Assembly (NCBI GenBank): GCA_903824665.1 | Contig: CAIJXT010000024.1 | Span: forward strand, 62,001-126,000 | Source of the DNA: an uncultured Bacteroidota bacterium | GTDB taxonomy: Bacteria > Bacteroidota > Bacteroidia > Chitinophagales > Chitinophagaceae | Direction: 5' to 3' | Length of the DNA stretch: 64,000 bases | Shown here: in pieces, positions 1 to 10,300 of the stretch | How positions within the stretch are numbered: position 1 is the stretch's first letter | How the letters are laid out: every line of letters starts with the position of its first letter | Translations under genes and position numbers: made by a program | Notes under the pieces: generated by a model | Database searches by the model: none | What the model was told of the DNA's origin: nothing | The model's input: only the letters and a program-made list of their open reading frames with translations

Positions 1-3000
1 TGTCCAAACACCACCTGTCACTGCATTGGTAAGTGTTGTTGAAGAACCCGAGCACACGCTTGTTGTACCGCCAATAGGTGCAACCGGATTGTGTACGAGT
101 ATCGACCTTGACCGCTGGCAGCCATTGGGCAATGCATAGGTGATCAGCGCTGTGCCGGGAGTATTACCGGTTAGCAAACCTGTTGCTGCATCGACAGATG
201 CGATGAGACTATTGTCGACTGTCCAGGTGCCGCCTGGCTGTACATTGGTGAGTATTGTGCTTGTACCGGGGCATATAGATGCTGCACCCAACAACAAGCC
301 GGGCAATGCATTGATGGTCACTACTGCAGTGCGTTTGCAATTGTTGCCTATGGTATAAGAGATAGTGGTTGTACCTGCAGCCACTCCGGTTACCCAGCCT
401 GAGGCATTGACCATAGCAGCCATTGATGCAGCCGACCATGTACCACCGGGCGTTGCACTTTCAAGGAGGGTGTTCTTGCCTGCACAAACTTCGAGTGTGC
501 CTGTAATTGGCTCAGGAAGCGGGTTTATGACAGCAGTAGCAATGCGGTTGCACCCTGAAGGTAATGTATATGTTATCTGACTGGATCCCTGACTCATCCC
601 GGTCATGAGACCCGTTGCCGAAACTGCTGCCACCGAAACATTACTGCTAGCCCACGTTCCACCGGGGAGCGCATTACTGAGTGCAGAAAGTGTACCCTGA
701 CAGATATTGAGGTTGCCGGAAATAAGACCCGGCAGCGGGTTAACCACAAACACTACTGTCTTGTAGCAACCTGTAGGCAATGAATAAGAAATGACAGCAT
801 TACCTGCTGAATTTGCTGACACAGTACCTGTCGCGTCTGCTGCTGCAACAGCATCGTTTGATGACGCCCAAACACCACCCGGAGTTGTATTGGAGAGGAT
901 AGAAGACTCCAGTGCACACAAAGTAGTTGTTCCGGTTATGTTGGCGGGCAAAGGATTTACGACAACAGACGCGACTGAACGACAAGATGTGGGCAATACA
1001 TAAGAGATCACCGCTGTTCCGGCCAGTGATCCAGAGACAACACCTGCAGCGCTAACAGGCGCTATAGCAGGCAGATTGCTGCTCCACGTGCCACCCGGCG
1101 TGCCGTTTGACAATGTTGTAAAACTACCCTGACAAACATTCAAAGCACCAGTGATAGGCCCCGGAAGCGGATTGATAGTAACTGTTGCTGTACGTGAGCA
1201 TGTAGTGGGCAATGTGTAGGTCACAAGCGTTGTGCCCTGAGCAATTCCACCCACCAGGCCTGTATTTACATCAATTGTACCTATTGCAGTATTTGCTGCC
1301 GTCCAGGTACCGCCAATGCTCGAGTTGGAGAGCACAGACGTAGATCCTATACATACGCTGCGGGAACCAGTTATAGCGGCAGGCAACGGATTGGTTGTAA
1401 AAATCTCAATCGTACGGCAACCCTCTGGCAAAGTATAAGTGATGGCCGAGGTGCCGGCAGCAACAGCGGTGACTTCCCCTGCCGCATTGATAATTGCCAC
1501 CGATAAATTATCCGCAACCCAGGTACCATTAGTAGGAACACTGGATAGCGTTGTAGTGAATCCCGGACACGCCTGCAAGGCACCTGTAAACGCATCTGGT
1601 GTTGGGTTTACAGTCACAGCTCTTCTGCGAATGCATCCCGTAGCCGGATTGGTATATACTATATTCGTGCTACCGGCATCTATGCCCTCAACAACTCCTG
1701 TAGGCGATACATCAGCGATAGTAACATCTTCTGAACTCCACACGCCACCCATTGTAGCACTGCTAAAAGTGGTTGTCAGCCCTTCACAAACAGTAGCTGT
1801 ACCTGTAATAACAGATGGAAGTGGATTTACCGTTACCTCGCGGGTAGTGATACATGATGTAGGTAATGTGTAGGTTACCAGTGTGGTACCTGCACTTACA
1901 CCCATAACCAATCCAGCACCGCTGATCGTTGCTACAGATGCATTATCCGTGTTCCAGGTACCGCCCGGGTCGGCATTCTCCAGCAGTGTAGTGTTACCGG
2001 GGCAAACATCTGCAATACCGGTAATATCAGCAGGCAGTGCATTGACAGTAACAACTACAGCGCGTAAACAACCTGTTGGCAACGTGTACTCGATAGTTGC
2101 GGTACCGGGAGCGATACCAGCTACTACTCCCGCAGTAGATACGGTTGCAACAGAAAGGTCTGATGAAGTCCACAGACCATTGGCAGTAGCATTCGAAAGG
2201 GTTGTTGTCAGTCCGACACATACCTGAGTGGTGCCCGAAATAAATCCGGGAAGCGGATTGACAGTAACAGTAGACACAGTGCGGCAGGTAGTAGGCAATG
2301 TGTAAGTCACATTTGCAGTACCCGCGTTGACTCCCGTTGCAATACCTGATGCAGCATCAATTGACAATGTACCTGTTGCGCCGCTGGTCCACGAACCACC
2401 GGCAGTGGCATTAGTAAGTAATGTTGTGCTGTTTCTGCATACATCCATGATACCGGTGATGTTAGCAGGCACTTCATTTACAGTAAGCGGATGAACGGTA
2501 TAACAACCGGTAGCTGTAAGCACATAAGATATTGTAACATTTCCAGTGAATGCCCCGGTTGTAACTGTACCTGACAGGAGGTCTATGCTGGCTACGGCAG
2601 ACGAAGCCAGCCAGGTTCCGCCTGATGTAGCATTGGTCATCACGGTGCTTGCACCCTGACAAACCGCAGAAACACCTACGATGTCTGCGGGTATTGGGTT
2701 TACCGTTACTTCACGTGTTGCTACGCAGGATGTGGGCAATGTATATCGTATCGTTGTATTGCCGGTATTCAATCCACTGATTACACCAGAACCATCAACA
2801 GTTGCGATGGTACTGTTGTCTGTTGTCCATGTACCACCTAAGGTAGCAGATCCGAATACAGTAGTTACACCTTTGCACACCGTCTGTGTTCCGGTAAGCG
2901 CCGCCGGCAGCGGATTGACTGTAACCTCACGGAAAATGGTGCACCCTGAAGGTAGCGTGTAAGAGATATTGGCATTGCCCTGAGCCAGTCCTGCAACAAC

Positions 3001-3400
3001 TCCGAAAGTGCTCACCGTGGCAATTCCTGTGGCACTGCTGCTCCAGGTTCCACCCGCTGTTGCGTTAGCCAGTGCCGTAGTGAGACCAACACATACACTG
3101 GCGGTTCCTGTTGTGGCAGATGGTGCGGGAATTACTGTTGCAATGCTTGTTGTCTGGCAACCGGTGGATAAGGTGTAAGATATTGTTGCTGTGCCTGTTA
3201 CAATACCGGATACAGCTCCTGTCGTCGGGTGTATTGTAGCAACGGCAGGATCACTGCTTGCCCAACTGCCTCCTGTAGTACTGGTCAGCGTATTTGTATT
3301 TCCTTCGCAAACGGTAAGATTGCCCGTAATGGTAGCTGGTAGCGGATTGACGCTGACAGTGATGTTATTGCCGGTGCTGCACCCCACACTATTCGAAACA
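1..3400 (-). repeat. Tandem Ig-like module repeats, about 216 bp period
   Basis: The codons for the NPLP-type linker recur at about plus-strand 80, 302, 516, 732, 948, 1167, 1383, 1602, 1818, 2035, 2252, 2470, 2690, 2910, 3127 and 3340, a spacing of 214-220 bp. Three further copies sit near 4092, 4310 and 4530, beyond the inserted domain. Copies are diverged at DNA level, so this is a coding repeat and not a recent tandem amplification. Confidence 0.85.
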
Positions 3401-5292
3401 GTGATGCTATAAGCATTCGCACCGTTGACAATGGGTGTGATACTGGTTGAAGCACAGGATGTGCACGACAGCCCCAATGTACCTGACCAGGTGTAGGTGG
3501 GAGGAGGAAGTGTGCCTTTAACCGAAATATTATCGAGATACCAGAAGACCAGATTTGCATTGTACACCCAACGAAGCCTTACATCAGCAAACCCAACTGC
3601 ATCTGCAGGCAACTTCATCGAAAACTCAGGAGTTGTTGCACTCCATGATCCGGTACCGATACCTGCAGCAGGTATTACCTGATCAATTATGGTTTGCCAT
3701 GGGCCACCGCTAACAGAATACTGAATTGATGAAACAGTAGCCCCCGAGGACACTATATGCTGGTTGAATGTCAATGTAACAGAGTCATACCCACCTTGTG
3801 TTGTAAATGAAGGGGAAGTCAACACGGTATTGGTGACACCTGCAAAGTTAATGGCGGCAGCCTGCAACATTTGGGTGCCGTCGCCCGGAATACCAAAACC
3901 GCCGGGAGGAGTAACGAGCTGCCAATAGCTGGCGGCGCTTCCGGTGCCATTAGTGATCGTCCAGGATCCGGTTCCACTATTGAAATCCTGATTGAGCAGC
4001 GAGAACACCGGCGTAGGGGAGCTGGCAGTGAAGTTTGCAGCGGACCCTGCGCACACAGTTGCACTCGTGCCCGGAGTGATCGTAACCACCGGTGACGGAT
4101 TAACAGTAACCGGCACCGACGTAGCACATCCGTTGGGGAAAGTATAGGATATATTCGCAACACCACATGTGATGCCTGCTACAACACCGGCACCTGTAAC
4201 AGATGCAATAGTAGGTGCATCGGAACTCCAAATGCCACCGCCGTCAGTATTAGTAAGTGTAGTGCTTGAGCCTGTACAGGTAACCTGTGTACCCGTAATA
4301 GCTACAGGAGTGGCAATTACGGTAACAACCCGTACGGTATAGCATCCGGAGGCGATTGTGTAAGTCGGTAGTGTGTAGGTGATGCCGGTAGTTCCGGTGA
4401 GCACTCCGGTTACTACACCACCTGCCACAGTTGCAGTGCTCGGAGCTGCGCTAAGCCAGGTGCCACCGGCTATAGCATGAGACAAAGTAGTACTGGCTAG
4501 CTGACAAACCGATGCAGTACCAGAAAGTGGTGCCGGGACCGGATTGACGACAACAGAAACACTAGCCTGTGCGCCCCAGCAGCCACCTGCGGTTCGGGCT
4601 CTGAAATAATATGTACCTGTTGTAGTTACGGCAGCATTTGTGGTTGGGAAAGCGGTAGAGGTGCCACCCGATGTTGTGCCCTGATAGTAAATGGTGCCAC
4701 CAGAGCCGCCAGATGCACTGATGTTGGCTGTGCCGCAATAAGTACCACCCCCACTGGCCGTGACGGCCCCGGGACCGTTGATGGTGATAGTGAGCGCAGG
4801 GCTAATGACCGGTACACCCGCGGTTCCACCACAGTCGGTCACTGCCGGAGTGTACTTACATTGCAATGTATGTGTACCCGGGCTCAGTGTGCTGAGTACA
4901 GCAGACTGGGCAGATGTAAGGGTAACGACAGGAACGGCTCCTGAGCCAACTACGAATGTGCCGGAAGCACCCGTAATATTGGTTGTACCATCATATACCC
5001 ACTGCCATGTAATGGTATTTGATGTTGCAGAACCAATGATCGTACAACTTGTTTTGTTTGCCTGATTGGTATATGAACTGGTCGCATCACCCGAACAATA
5101 GGTTGTTGTACCGACGGGGGCAGCCGAGGGGGCTGTTATCTGATATCGGGTAGCTGTTGCATAACTTCGTTGCGGACTCAATAACGCGCCCACAATTAGT
5201 AGCAAACCGAAGGCAACAAACTTCAGGCCAAGGGGATTCCACGATGTCTCAACTGAAACATTCGGAACAAATAGTCGTGTAATCAATTTCAT
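1..5292 (-). CDS. Giant secreted Ig-like repeat protein (partial, C-terminus outside window)
   Basis: Reading the minus strand from ATG at 5290-5292 gives a frame with no stop that I could find down to base 1 (1764 codons), so the ORF track misses it. A charged N-terminus and hydrophobic stretch ending near SYA (about residues 25-52) form a signal peptide. A first region of two non-repeat Ig/PKD-like segments follows. About 18-19 copies of a roughly 72-residue module come next; each has a pattern like VC.G.TT.L.NAT.GGTW, then IA.VS..G.V.G, then YTLP.GC and VTVNPLP. Around plus-strand 3500-4020 an unrelated jelly-roll-like domain, ending WYLDNISVKG, interrupts the repeats. Modules of this kind occur in very large Bacteroidota surface adhesins that usually end in a T9SS sorting domain; that end lies outside the window. 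Function as an adhesin is inference. Confidence 0.85.
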   Translation of the reverse strand, partial: MKLITRLFVPNVSVETSWNPLGLKFVAFGLLLIVGALLSPQRSYATATRYQITAPSAAPVGTTTYCSGDATSSYTNQANKTSCTIIGSATSNTITWQWVYDGTTNITGASGTFVVGSGAVPVVTLTSAQSAVLSTLSPGTHTLQCKYTPAVTDCGGTAGVPVISPALTITINGPGAVTASGGGTYCGTANISASGGSGGTIYYQGTTSGGTSTAFPTTNAAVTTTGTYYFRARTAGGCWGAQASVSVVVNPVPAPLSGTASVCQLASTTLSHAIAGGTWLSAAPSTATVAGGVVTGVLTGTTGITYTLPTYTIASGCYTVRVVTVIATPVAITGTQVTCTGSSTTLTNTDGGGIWSSDAPTIASVTGAGVVAGITCGVANISYTFPNGCATSVPVTVNPSPVVTITPGTSATVCAGSAANFTASSPTPVFSLLNQDFNSGTGSWTITNGTGSAASYWQLVTPPGGFGIPGDGTQMLQAAAINFAGVTNTVLTSPSFTTQGGYDSVTLTFNQHIVSSGATVSSIQYSVSGGPWQTIIDQVIPAAGIGTGSWSATTPEFSMKLPADAVGFADVRLRWVYNANLVFWYLDNISVKGTLPPPTYTWSGTLGLSCTSCASTSITPIVNGANAYSITVSNSVGCSTGNNITVSVNPLPATITGNLTVCEGNTNTLTSTTGGSWASSDPAVATIHPTTGAVSGIVTGTATISYTLSTGCQTTSIATVIPAPSATTGTASVCVGLTTALANATAGGTWSSSATGIATVSTFGVVAGLAQGNANISYTLPSGCTIFREVTVNPLPAALTGTQTVCKGVTTVFGSATLGGTWTTDNSTIATVDGSGVISGLNTGNTTIRYTLPTSCVATREVTVNPIPADIVGVSAVCQGASTVMTNATSGGTWLASSAVASIDLLSGTVTTGAFTGNVTISYVLTATGCYTVHPLTVNEVPANITGIMDVCRNSTTLLTNATAGGSWTSGATGTLSIDAASGIATGVNAGTANVTYTLPTTCRTVSTVTVNPLPGFISGTTQVCVGLTTTLSNATANGLWTSSDLSVATVSTAGVVAGIAPGTATIEYTLPTGCLRAVVVTVNALPADITGIADVCPGNTTLLENADPGGTWNTDNASVATISGAGLVMGVSAGTTLVTYTLPTSCITTREVTVNPLPSVITGTATVCEGLTTTFSSATMGGVWSSEDVTIADVSPTGVVEGIDAGSTNIVYTNPATGCIRRRAVTVNPTPDAFTGALQACPGFTTTLSSVPTNGTWVADNLSVAIINAAGEVTAVAAGTSAITYTLPEGCRTIEIFTTNPLPAAITGSRSVCIGSTSVLSNSSIGGTWTAANTAIGTIDVNTGLVGGIAQGTTLVTYTLPTTCSRTATVTINPLPGPITGALNVCQGSFTTLSNGTPGGTWSSNLPAIAPVSAAGVVSGSLAGTAVISYVLPTSCRSVASVVVNPLPANITGTTTLCALESSILSNTTPGGVWASSNDAVAAADATGTVSANSAGNAVISYSLPTGCYKTVVFVVNPLPGLISGNLNICQGTLSALSNALPGGTWASSNVSVAAVSATGLMTGMSQGSSQITYTLPSGCNRIATAVINPLPEPITGTLEVCAGKNTLLESATPGGTWSAASMAAMVNASGWVTGVAAGTTTISYTIGNNCKRTAVVTINALPGLLLGAASICPGTSTILTNVQPGGTWTVDNSLIASVDAATGLLTGNTPGTALITYALPNGCQRSRSILVHNPVAPIGGTTSVCSGSSTTLTNAVTGGVWT

Positions 5293-5857
5293 GTGCTTCT
5301 GTTTTATATTAATATATCGATTGAAAAAAGTAAACAACCATATTTTTGGGCGGTATCTTTCTTAGAAATGTTAGGATATATTTTACATAAACTTTGATGT
5401 TATCGTATCTTTTTCACATGTTTATTTTATTATTTTCGTATCGCATTAACTGAAAGGCAATTATCCTAATCGTTAGTTTATTCAGCAGGCGTAAATTCAT
5501 TCTTTATATTTTTATATTCGTAGTAATTTTTTATTTGTTTTTATCACATTTATTTTTCGGCGAGAAACTTGCAAAAAATGGTAAAAACAGACAAAATGGA
5601 GCGCATTTTCTTCTAAATTAGTGAAAATACGAGATGACAGGAAAGAAATTCGAACCCAGGAATTGAAAAAATTATTTTATCATTATTTTTTATTTTGATT
5701 TATTTTTTTCATATTCTGTAAAAACAAAGCAAGTGATGCTAAATACACATACAATTGTGCATTATACATACTATTTATATTTGTATATTTTTTTCAGCCC
5801 GATACGTTACCGAAGAGCAAAATCGACGACACAACGATTGAAGTTAATAAATGGCCG
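5293..5857. other. AT-rich gene-free gap
   Basis: This 565-bp stretch is strongly AT-rich with long T and A runs. It lies upstream of the repeat protein and downstream of the DUF4105 gene, both on the minus strand. I see no convincing ORF, RNA gene or exact TAnnTTTG element for the repeat protein; the promoter is presumably here but cannot be assigned. Confidence 0.6.
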
Positions 5858-7057
5858 TTAACGGGCAGTGTTCCGGTACATGGCACCAAACACAAAAAGT
5901 AAAGCAAGAAGAAGGGAAGAAATCTCAAAAACAGGCATGATCTGCACCCGCAACAAATGCAGCAATAAGGCACCAATCAATAGCGTGATAGCGACAGCAG
6001 CATACAGTCTTTTTGCACGTTTGCCGAGAAATGGAACCAGCAAATTTGTAGGTAATGCCCACAGCACGTTAAAGTTGTCTTTCCAGGCAGGTTCACCATT
6101 CATAAACCACCACCTTAGGATCAAACATCCGGCAATACCGGTAAGCAGCAAAACCACAGTACTCATTATTCTGCCGGGTATTGGTGATTTTGGGATAAGC
6201 AACGCGCAAATGGTAAAAACAGATAACAAAAGTAAAATATAGAAGGGCTGATTGGCTCTTTTTTCCCAATCTATAGTCTCATCCTGTATTACAGTCCTGC
6301 TACTGCAAATTTTTCTGCCGTCAATAGTTGCATCACTCATACCATTGCTCAATAATGATGGCAGAAACATAGCCTCATGATTCGACATCACCCGGTCTGT
6401 GCGGCTGGCATAGAGGATATTGACCGCAAAACCAAACCAGTATTTATGCTGGGCAGGGCATAATGTAGTAACCGTAACATCGCGAAATGTAATGCGTGAA
6501 TCCTTGGGTACAGCTGCTCCGTATTGAAACCGGTTTCCAAAAATGATAGTAAACAGATCGCGAATCCTGGTGCTGCAATTGTCGTAGAATGTATCAAAAT
6601 CATAGTATCGGTTTTCGCGGCGGAGATTTTTCTTCAGAAAAGCAACGACAAGTTCCTTTTGTTGTTCATCGAGTTCGAATACCTGCTCTGTTATACTCCT
6701 TTTCTTGATCCGGTACTCTATCATCAGCTCCTCAAAAGTAATCGTGTCGAGCAGGTCAACCACACGGCCACTAAATGCCTGAGACCAGATACTGTTACCC
6801 TCACTGGACTCAAAAAAGCCGTAATTATAAATCTTATCTCTTTCAGCGTCTGTCTTTGAGCTATCGATAACCCTGATGCAAGCATGTCCGAAAGTTTCCC
6901 AAACCTCCTCCCCGGGACCGCAGGTGAGCAAACTGATGCGGTAATGGGAAGCACCGCCTGCCGGGGACTCTACTGCAGTTGCAGTGTCTGCCTGGGCCTG
7001 AGCGAAAAAATGCAAACCCACCGTAAGTATCAAAGCGAGTATAGCCCTGTACATCAT
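5858..7057 (-). CDS. DUF4105 (Lnb N-terminal periplasmic domain) membrane protein
   Basis: This 399-residue protein starts with a signal peptide (MMYRAILALILTVGLHFFAQ...). Residues about 38-190 match the DUF4105/Lnb-type periplasmic domain, with the characteristic GPGEEVWETFGHACIRV and YDNCSTRIRDL segments; the conserved His and Cys resemble a papain/NlpC-like fold, but catalysis is unproven. The C-terminal third has about five hydrophobic segments (from FYILLLLSVFTICALL onward), so the periplasmic domain is anchored in the inner membrane. A TATTTTTG element lies only 4 nt before the tandem ATG ATG start, so the leader is very short. Family function is unknown; a lipid or peptidoglycan-related hydrolase is only a guess. 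Confidence 0.85.
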   Translation of the reverse strand: MMYRAILALILTVGLHFFAQAQADTATAVESPAGGASHYRISLLTCGPGEEVWETFGHACIRVIDSSKTDAERDKIYNYGFFESSEGNSIWSQAFSGRVVDLLDTITFEELMIEYRIKKRSITEQVFELDEQQKELVVAFLKKNLRRENRYYDFDTFYDNCSTRIRDLFTIIFGNRFQYGAAVPKDSRITFRDVTVTTLCPAQHKYWFGFAVNILYASRTDRVMSNHEAMFLPSLLSNGMSDATIDGRKICSSRTVIQDETIDWEKRANQPFYILLLLSVFTICALLIPKSPIPGRIMSTVVLLLTGIAGCLILRWWFMNGEPAWKDNFNVLWALPTNLLVPFLGKRAKRLYAAVAITLLIGALLLHLLRVQIMPVFEISSLLLALLFVFGAMYRNTAR

Positions 7058-7061
7058 TGCT

Positions 7062-7069
7062 CAAAAATA
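7062..7069 (-). promoter_or_regulatory. -7 element TATTTTTG for DUF4105 gene
   Basis: Exact match to the Bacteroidota TAnnTTTG element, 4 nt upstream of the ATG at 7057. No good TTTG at the usual -33 spacing. Confidence 0.45.
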
Positions 7070-7259
7070 GGGAAAAAGGAATTAGGTAAACAGTTGCTAA
7101 AAACGACATATTCCACAACGTATTGTAATCGCATGTATTGCTGTGGTAACAAAAACCTCAAACCTTTTGCTGTGGTGTACCACTCCCCCACTGGTATCGT
7201 ATATCCCCACTGTATTCACAGCATACAAAACCCAAAAATCAAATCCAAAAAAATCTCTC

Positions 7260-7267
7260 TACCTTCG
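7260..7267 (+). promoter_or_regulatory. Possible -7 element TACCTTCG for ileS
   Basis: Seven of eight positions match TAnnTTTG, 83 nt before the ileS start. No clear -33 partner. Confidence 0.3.
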
Positions 7268-7350
7268 CACCTTATTTTTTGAGGGTTTACGGCGGTTTTT
7301 CACTCTGCCTGAATAACAGGCCCCTCCCCACCCAGGTCATGTAAATTACA

Positions 7351-10300
7351 ATGAAGCAATATAAAGAGAACAAAGGATTGAATATGCCTTCCATAGAGCA
7401 GGAAATGCTTGCAAAATGGAAAGAGGAACACAGTTTTGAAGAAAGCGTAACACAACGCGAAGGCGCTGATACATTCGTTTTTTATGAAGGCCCTCCAAGT
7501 GCCAACGGTATGCCGGGCATCCACCATGTCATTTCGCGTACGCTGAAAGATCTTGTATGCCGTTACAAAACAATGCAAGGCTATCAGGTGCAGCGCAAAG
7601 CTGGATGGGATACGCATGGTCTGCCGGTAGAACTGGGCGTAGAAAAGGAATTGGGTATAACGAAGGAAGACATTGGCATCAAAATAAGCGTTGAAGACTA
7701 TAACCGCAAATGCCGTGAGGTAGTAATGCGGTATAAAGATAAATGGGAAGAAATAACCGAAAAAATGGGTTATTGGGTGGATATGGGCAACCCCTATGTC
7801 ACCTTTGAGAATGAATACATTGAAACATTGTGGTGGGCGTTGAAAGAACTGTACAACAAAAACCTGTTGTATAAAAGCGTCAGCATACAGCCTTATTCGC
7901 CCGCAGCGGGCACCGGGCTCAGCAGCCATGAGCTGAACCAGCCCGGCACCTACAAAGATGTGAAAGACACCACTGTAGTGGCCATGTTCAAGGCTGTACA
8001 GAATGAGCAATCGCAGTTTCTGTTTGACGCGGCAATGGGTGAGGATTTCTATTTTATGGCATGGACCACTACCCCATGGACCTTGCCGAGCAATTGCGGA
8101 TTGACAGTTGGCCCCAATATCGATTATGTGCTGGTGGCGACCTTCAACCCCTACACCCATAAGCCGTGCAATGTGATACTGGCCAAGGCGCTGTTGGGTA
8201 AATATTTTAAAGAAGAACATCGTGATGCCGACTTCAGTGCTTACACCGCTGAATCCAAAGCGACACCCTGGAAAATTCTGTTGGAATGCAAGGGCAGCGC
8301 ACTGGAAGGTATCCGGTATGAGCAGCTGTTGCCATTTGAAGGAAATACGCGTGAGGTTGCTGGTGGCGACCCATGGCGGGTGATCACAGGCGACTTTGTA
8401 ACCACCGAAGATGGCACCGGCATAGTGCACACAGCGCCAGCCTTTGGTGCTGATGACTACCGCGTAGGGAAAAAGAACAATATAGGTATACTGACCATGG
8501 TAGACCGCGAGGGTAAGTTTAACGACTATACCGGCGCATACAGTGGCAGGTATGTGAAGAACTACAAAAACGACCCAGACTATAAAGATGTAGATGTTGA
8601 CATTGCTGTGCAACTGAAAATCAGTGGTCATGCTTTTAAAGTAGAAAAGTATGAACATACCTATCCGCACTGCTGGCGCACAGACAAACCTGTAATATAC
8701 TATCCGCTGGATGCATGGTTTATACGTACTACGGCAGTAAAAGACCGGATGATAGCACTGAACAAAACCATCAACTGGAAGCCCAAGGCTACCGGTGAAG
8801 GTCGTTTTGGTAACTGGCTGGAGAACATGGTGGACTGGAACCTGAGCCGCAGTCGCTTCTGGGGTACACCACTACCCATCTGGGTGAGTGACGATGGCAC
8901 CGAAACAAAATGTATCGGCAGCATTGCCGAGCTGATAGTAGAAGCTCATAAGGCTAATAAAGTTTTAGGTATCAATCAGCTGCTGGCTGAGGAAGTCAAT
9001 TTGAAAGATACCCTTGATCTGCACAAACCCTATGTTGATCAGATAATTTTGGTTTCGGCTACCGGCAAGGCTATGCGCCGCGAACCGGACCTTGTGGATG
9101 TGTGGTTTGACAGTGGAGCTATGCCCTATGCGCAGTTGCACTACCCATTTGGCGCTGATCCGGTGAGTGTGCTGAAAAAGAATTTCCCTGCCGACTTCAT
9201 CGCCGAAGGCGTAGACCAGACACGCGGATGGTTCTATACCCTGCATGCGCTGAGCGTGATGCTTTTTGACAGTGTGGCGTACAAAACGGTAGTGAGTAAC
9301 GGATTGGTGCTGGACAAGAATGGCAATAAAATGAGCAAGCGTCTGGGCAATGTGGTTGATCCGTTTATCACCATCGAACAGAACAGCGCTGATGCTACAA
9401 GGTGGTACCTCATCACCAATGCATCGCCATGGGACAGCCTGAAATTTGATAATGAAGGAATCAAAGAAATACAACGCAAATATTTCGGTACGCTCTACAA
9501 TACCTATCAGTTCTTTGCGCTGTATGCCAATGTGGATGGGTTCACGTTTGCCGAACAATACATACCTGTAAACGAACGCCCTGAAATAGACAGATGGATA
9601 CTATCGTCGCTGAATAGCCTTGTAAGGAACGTGACCGCCTATATGGACGATTACGAACCCACGCAGGCTGGCAGAGCTATGGAGTACTTTCTGGATGAGC
9701 AACTGAGCAACTGGTACGTACGTTTGTGTCGCCGCCGGTTTTGGAAAGGCGAATATGAGCATGACAAAATCTGCGCGTACCAGACGCTATATGAGTGCCT
9801 GGAGACGCTGTCGCTGATGATGGCCCCTATAGCACCATTTTTTGCAGACTGGCTGTACCGCAACCTGAACGAGGTAACAGGACGGCACAGGCAGGGTGTG
9901 AGTGTTCATTTGGGCACATTCCCGGTGACCGACGAAAATCTGATTGATAAAGACCTGGAAGAGCGTATGCAGATGGCACAGGACATCTCTTCGCTGGTTC
10001 TGTCAATAAGAAAAAAAGTAAATATAAAAGTACGCCAACCGCTCAGCCGTATTCTGGTACCGGTACGTGATGCTGCTATGCAAGAGCAGATCGTGCTGAT
10101 TGAAGACCTGCTGAAAGGCGAAGTAAACATCAAGACTGTTGAATACCTGACGGATACAGCCGGTTTTATTAACAAAAAAATAAAGGCGAATTTCAAGGCG
10201 TTGGGCACTCGCATGGGCGCCCGCATGAAAGCCGTGGCAGCCGCTATAGGTAACATGAGCCAGCAGGATATCGCAATGCTGGAACAGCAAAAATCTTTCA

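Noticed and set aside
1-3400. Regular spacing at first suggested a CRISPR-like or satellite array
   Set aside because: Period is about 216 bp, frame is open and repeats are protein-level Ig modules.
5640-5670. TTCGAACCC string resembling a tRNA T-arm
   Set aside because: No acceptor, D or anticodon arms can be formed around it.
7300-8670. 456-residue minus-strand ORF opposite ileS
   Set aside because: Fully antisense to the certain ileS gene, with no recognisable motif; it is a shadow frame caused by ileS codon use.
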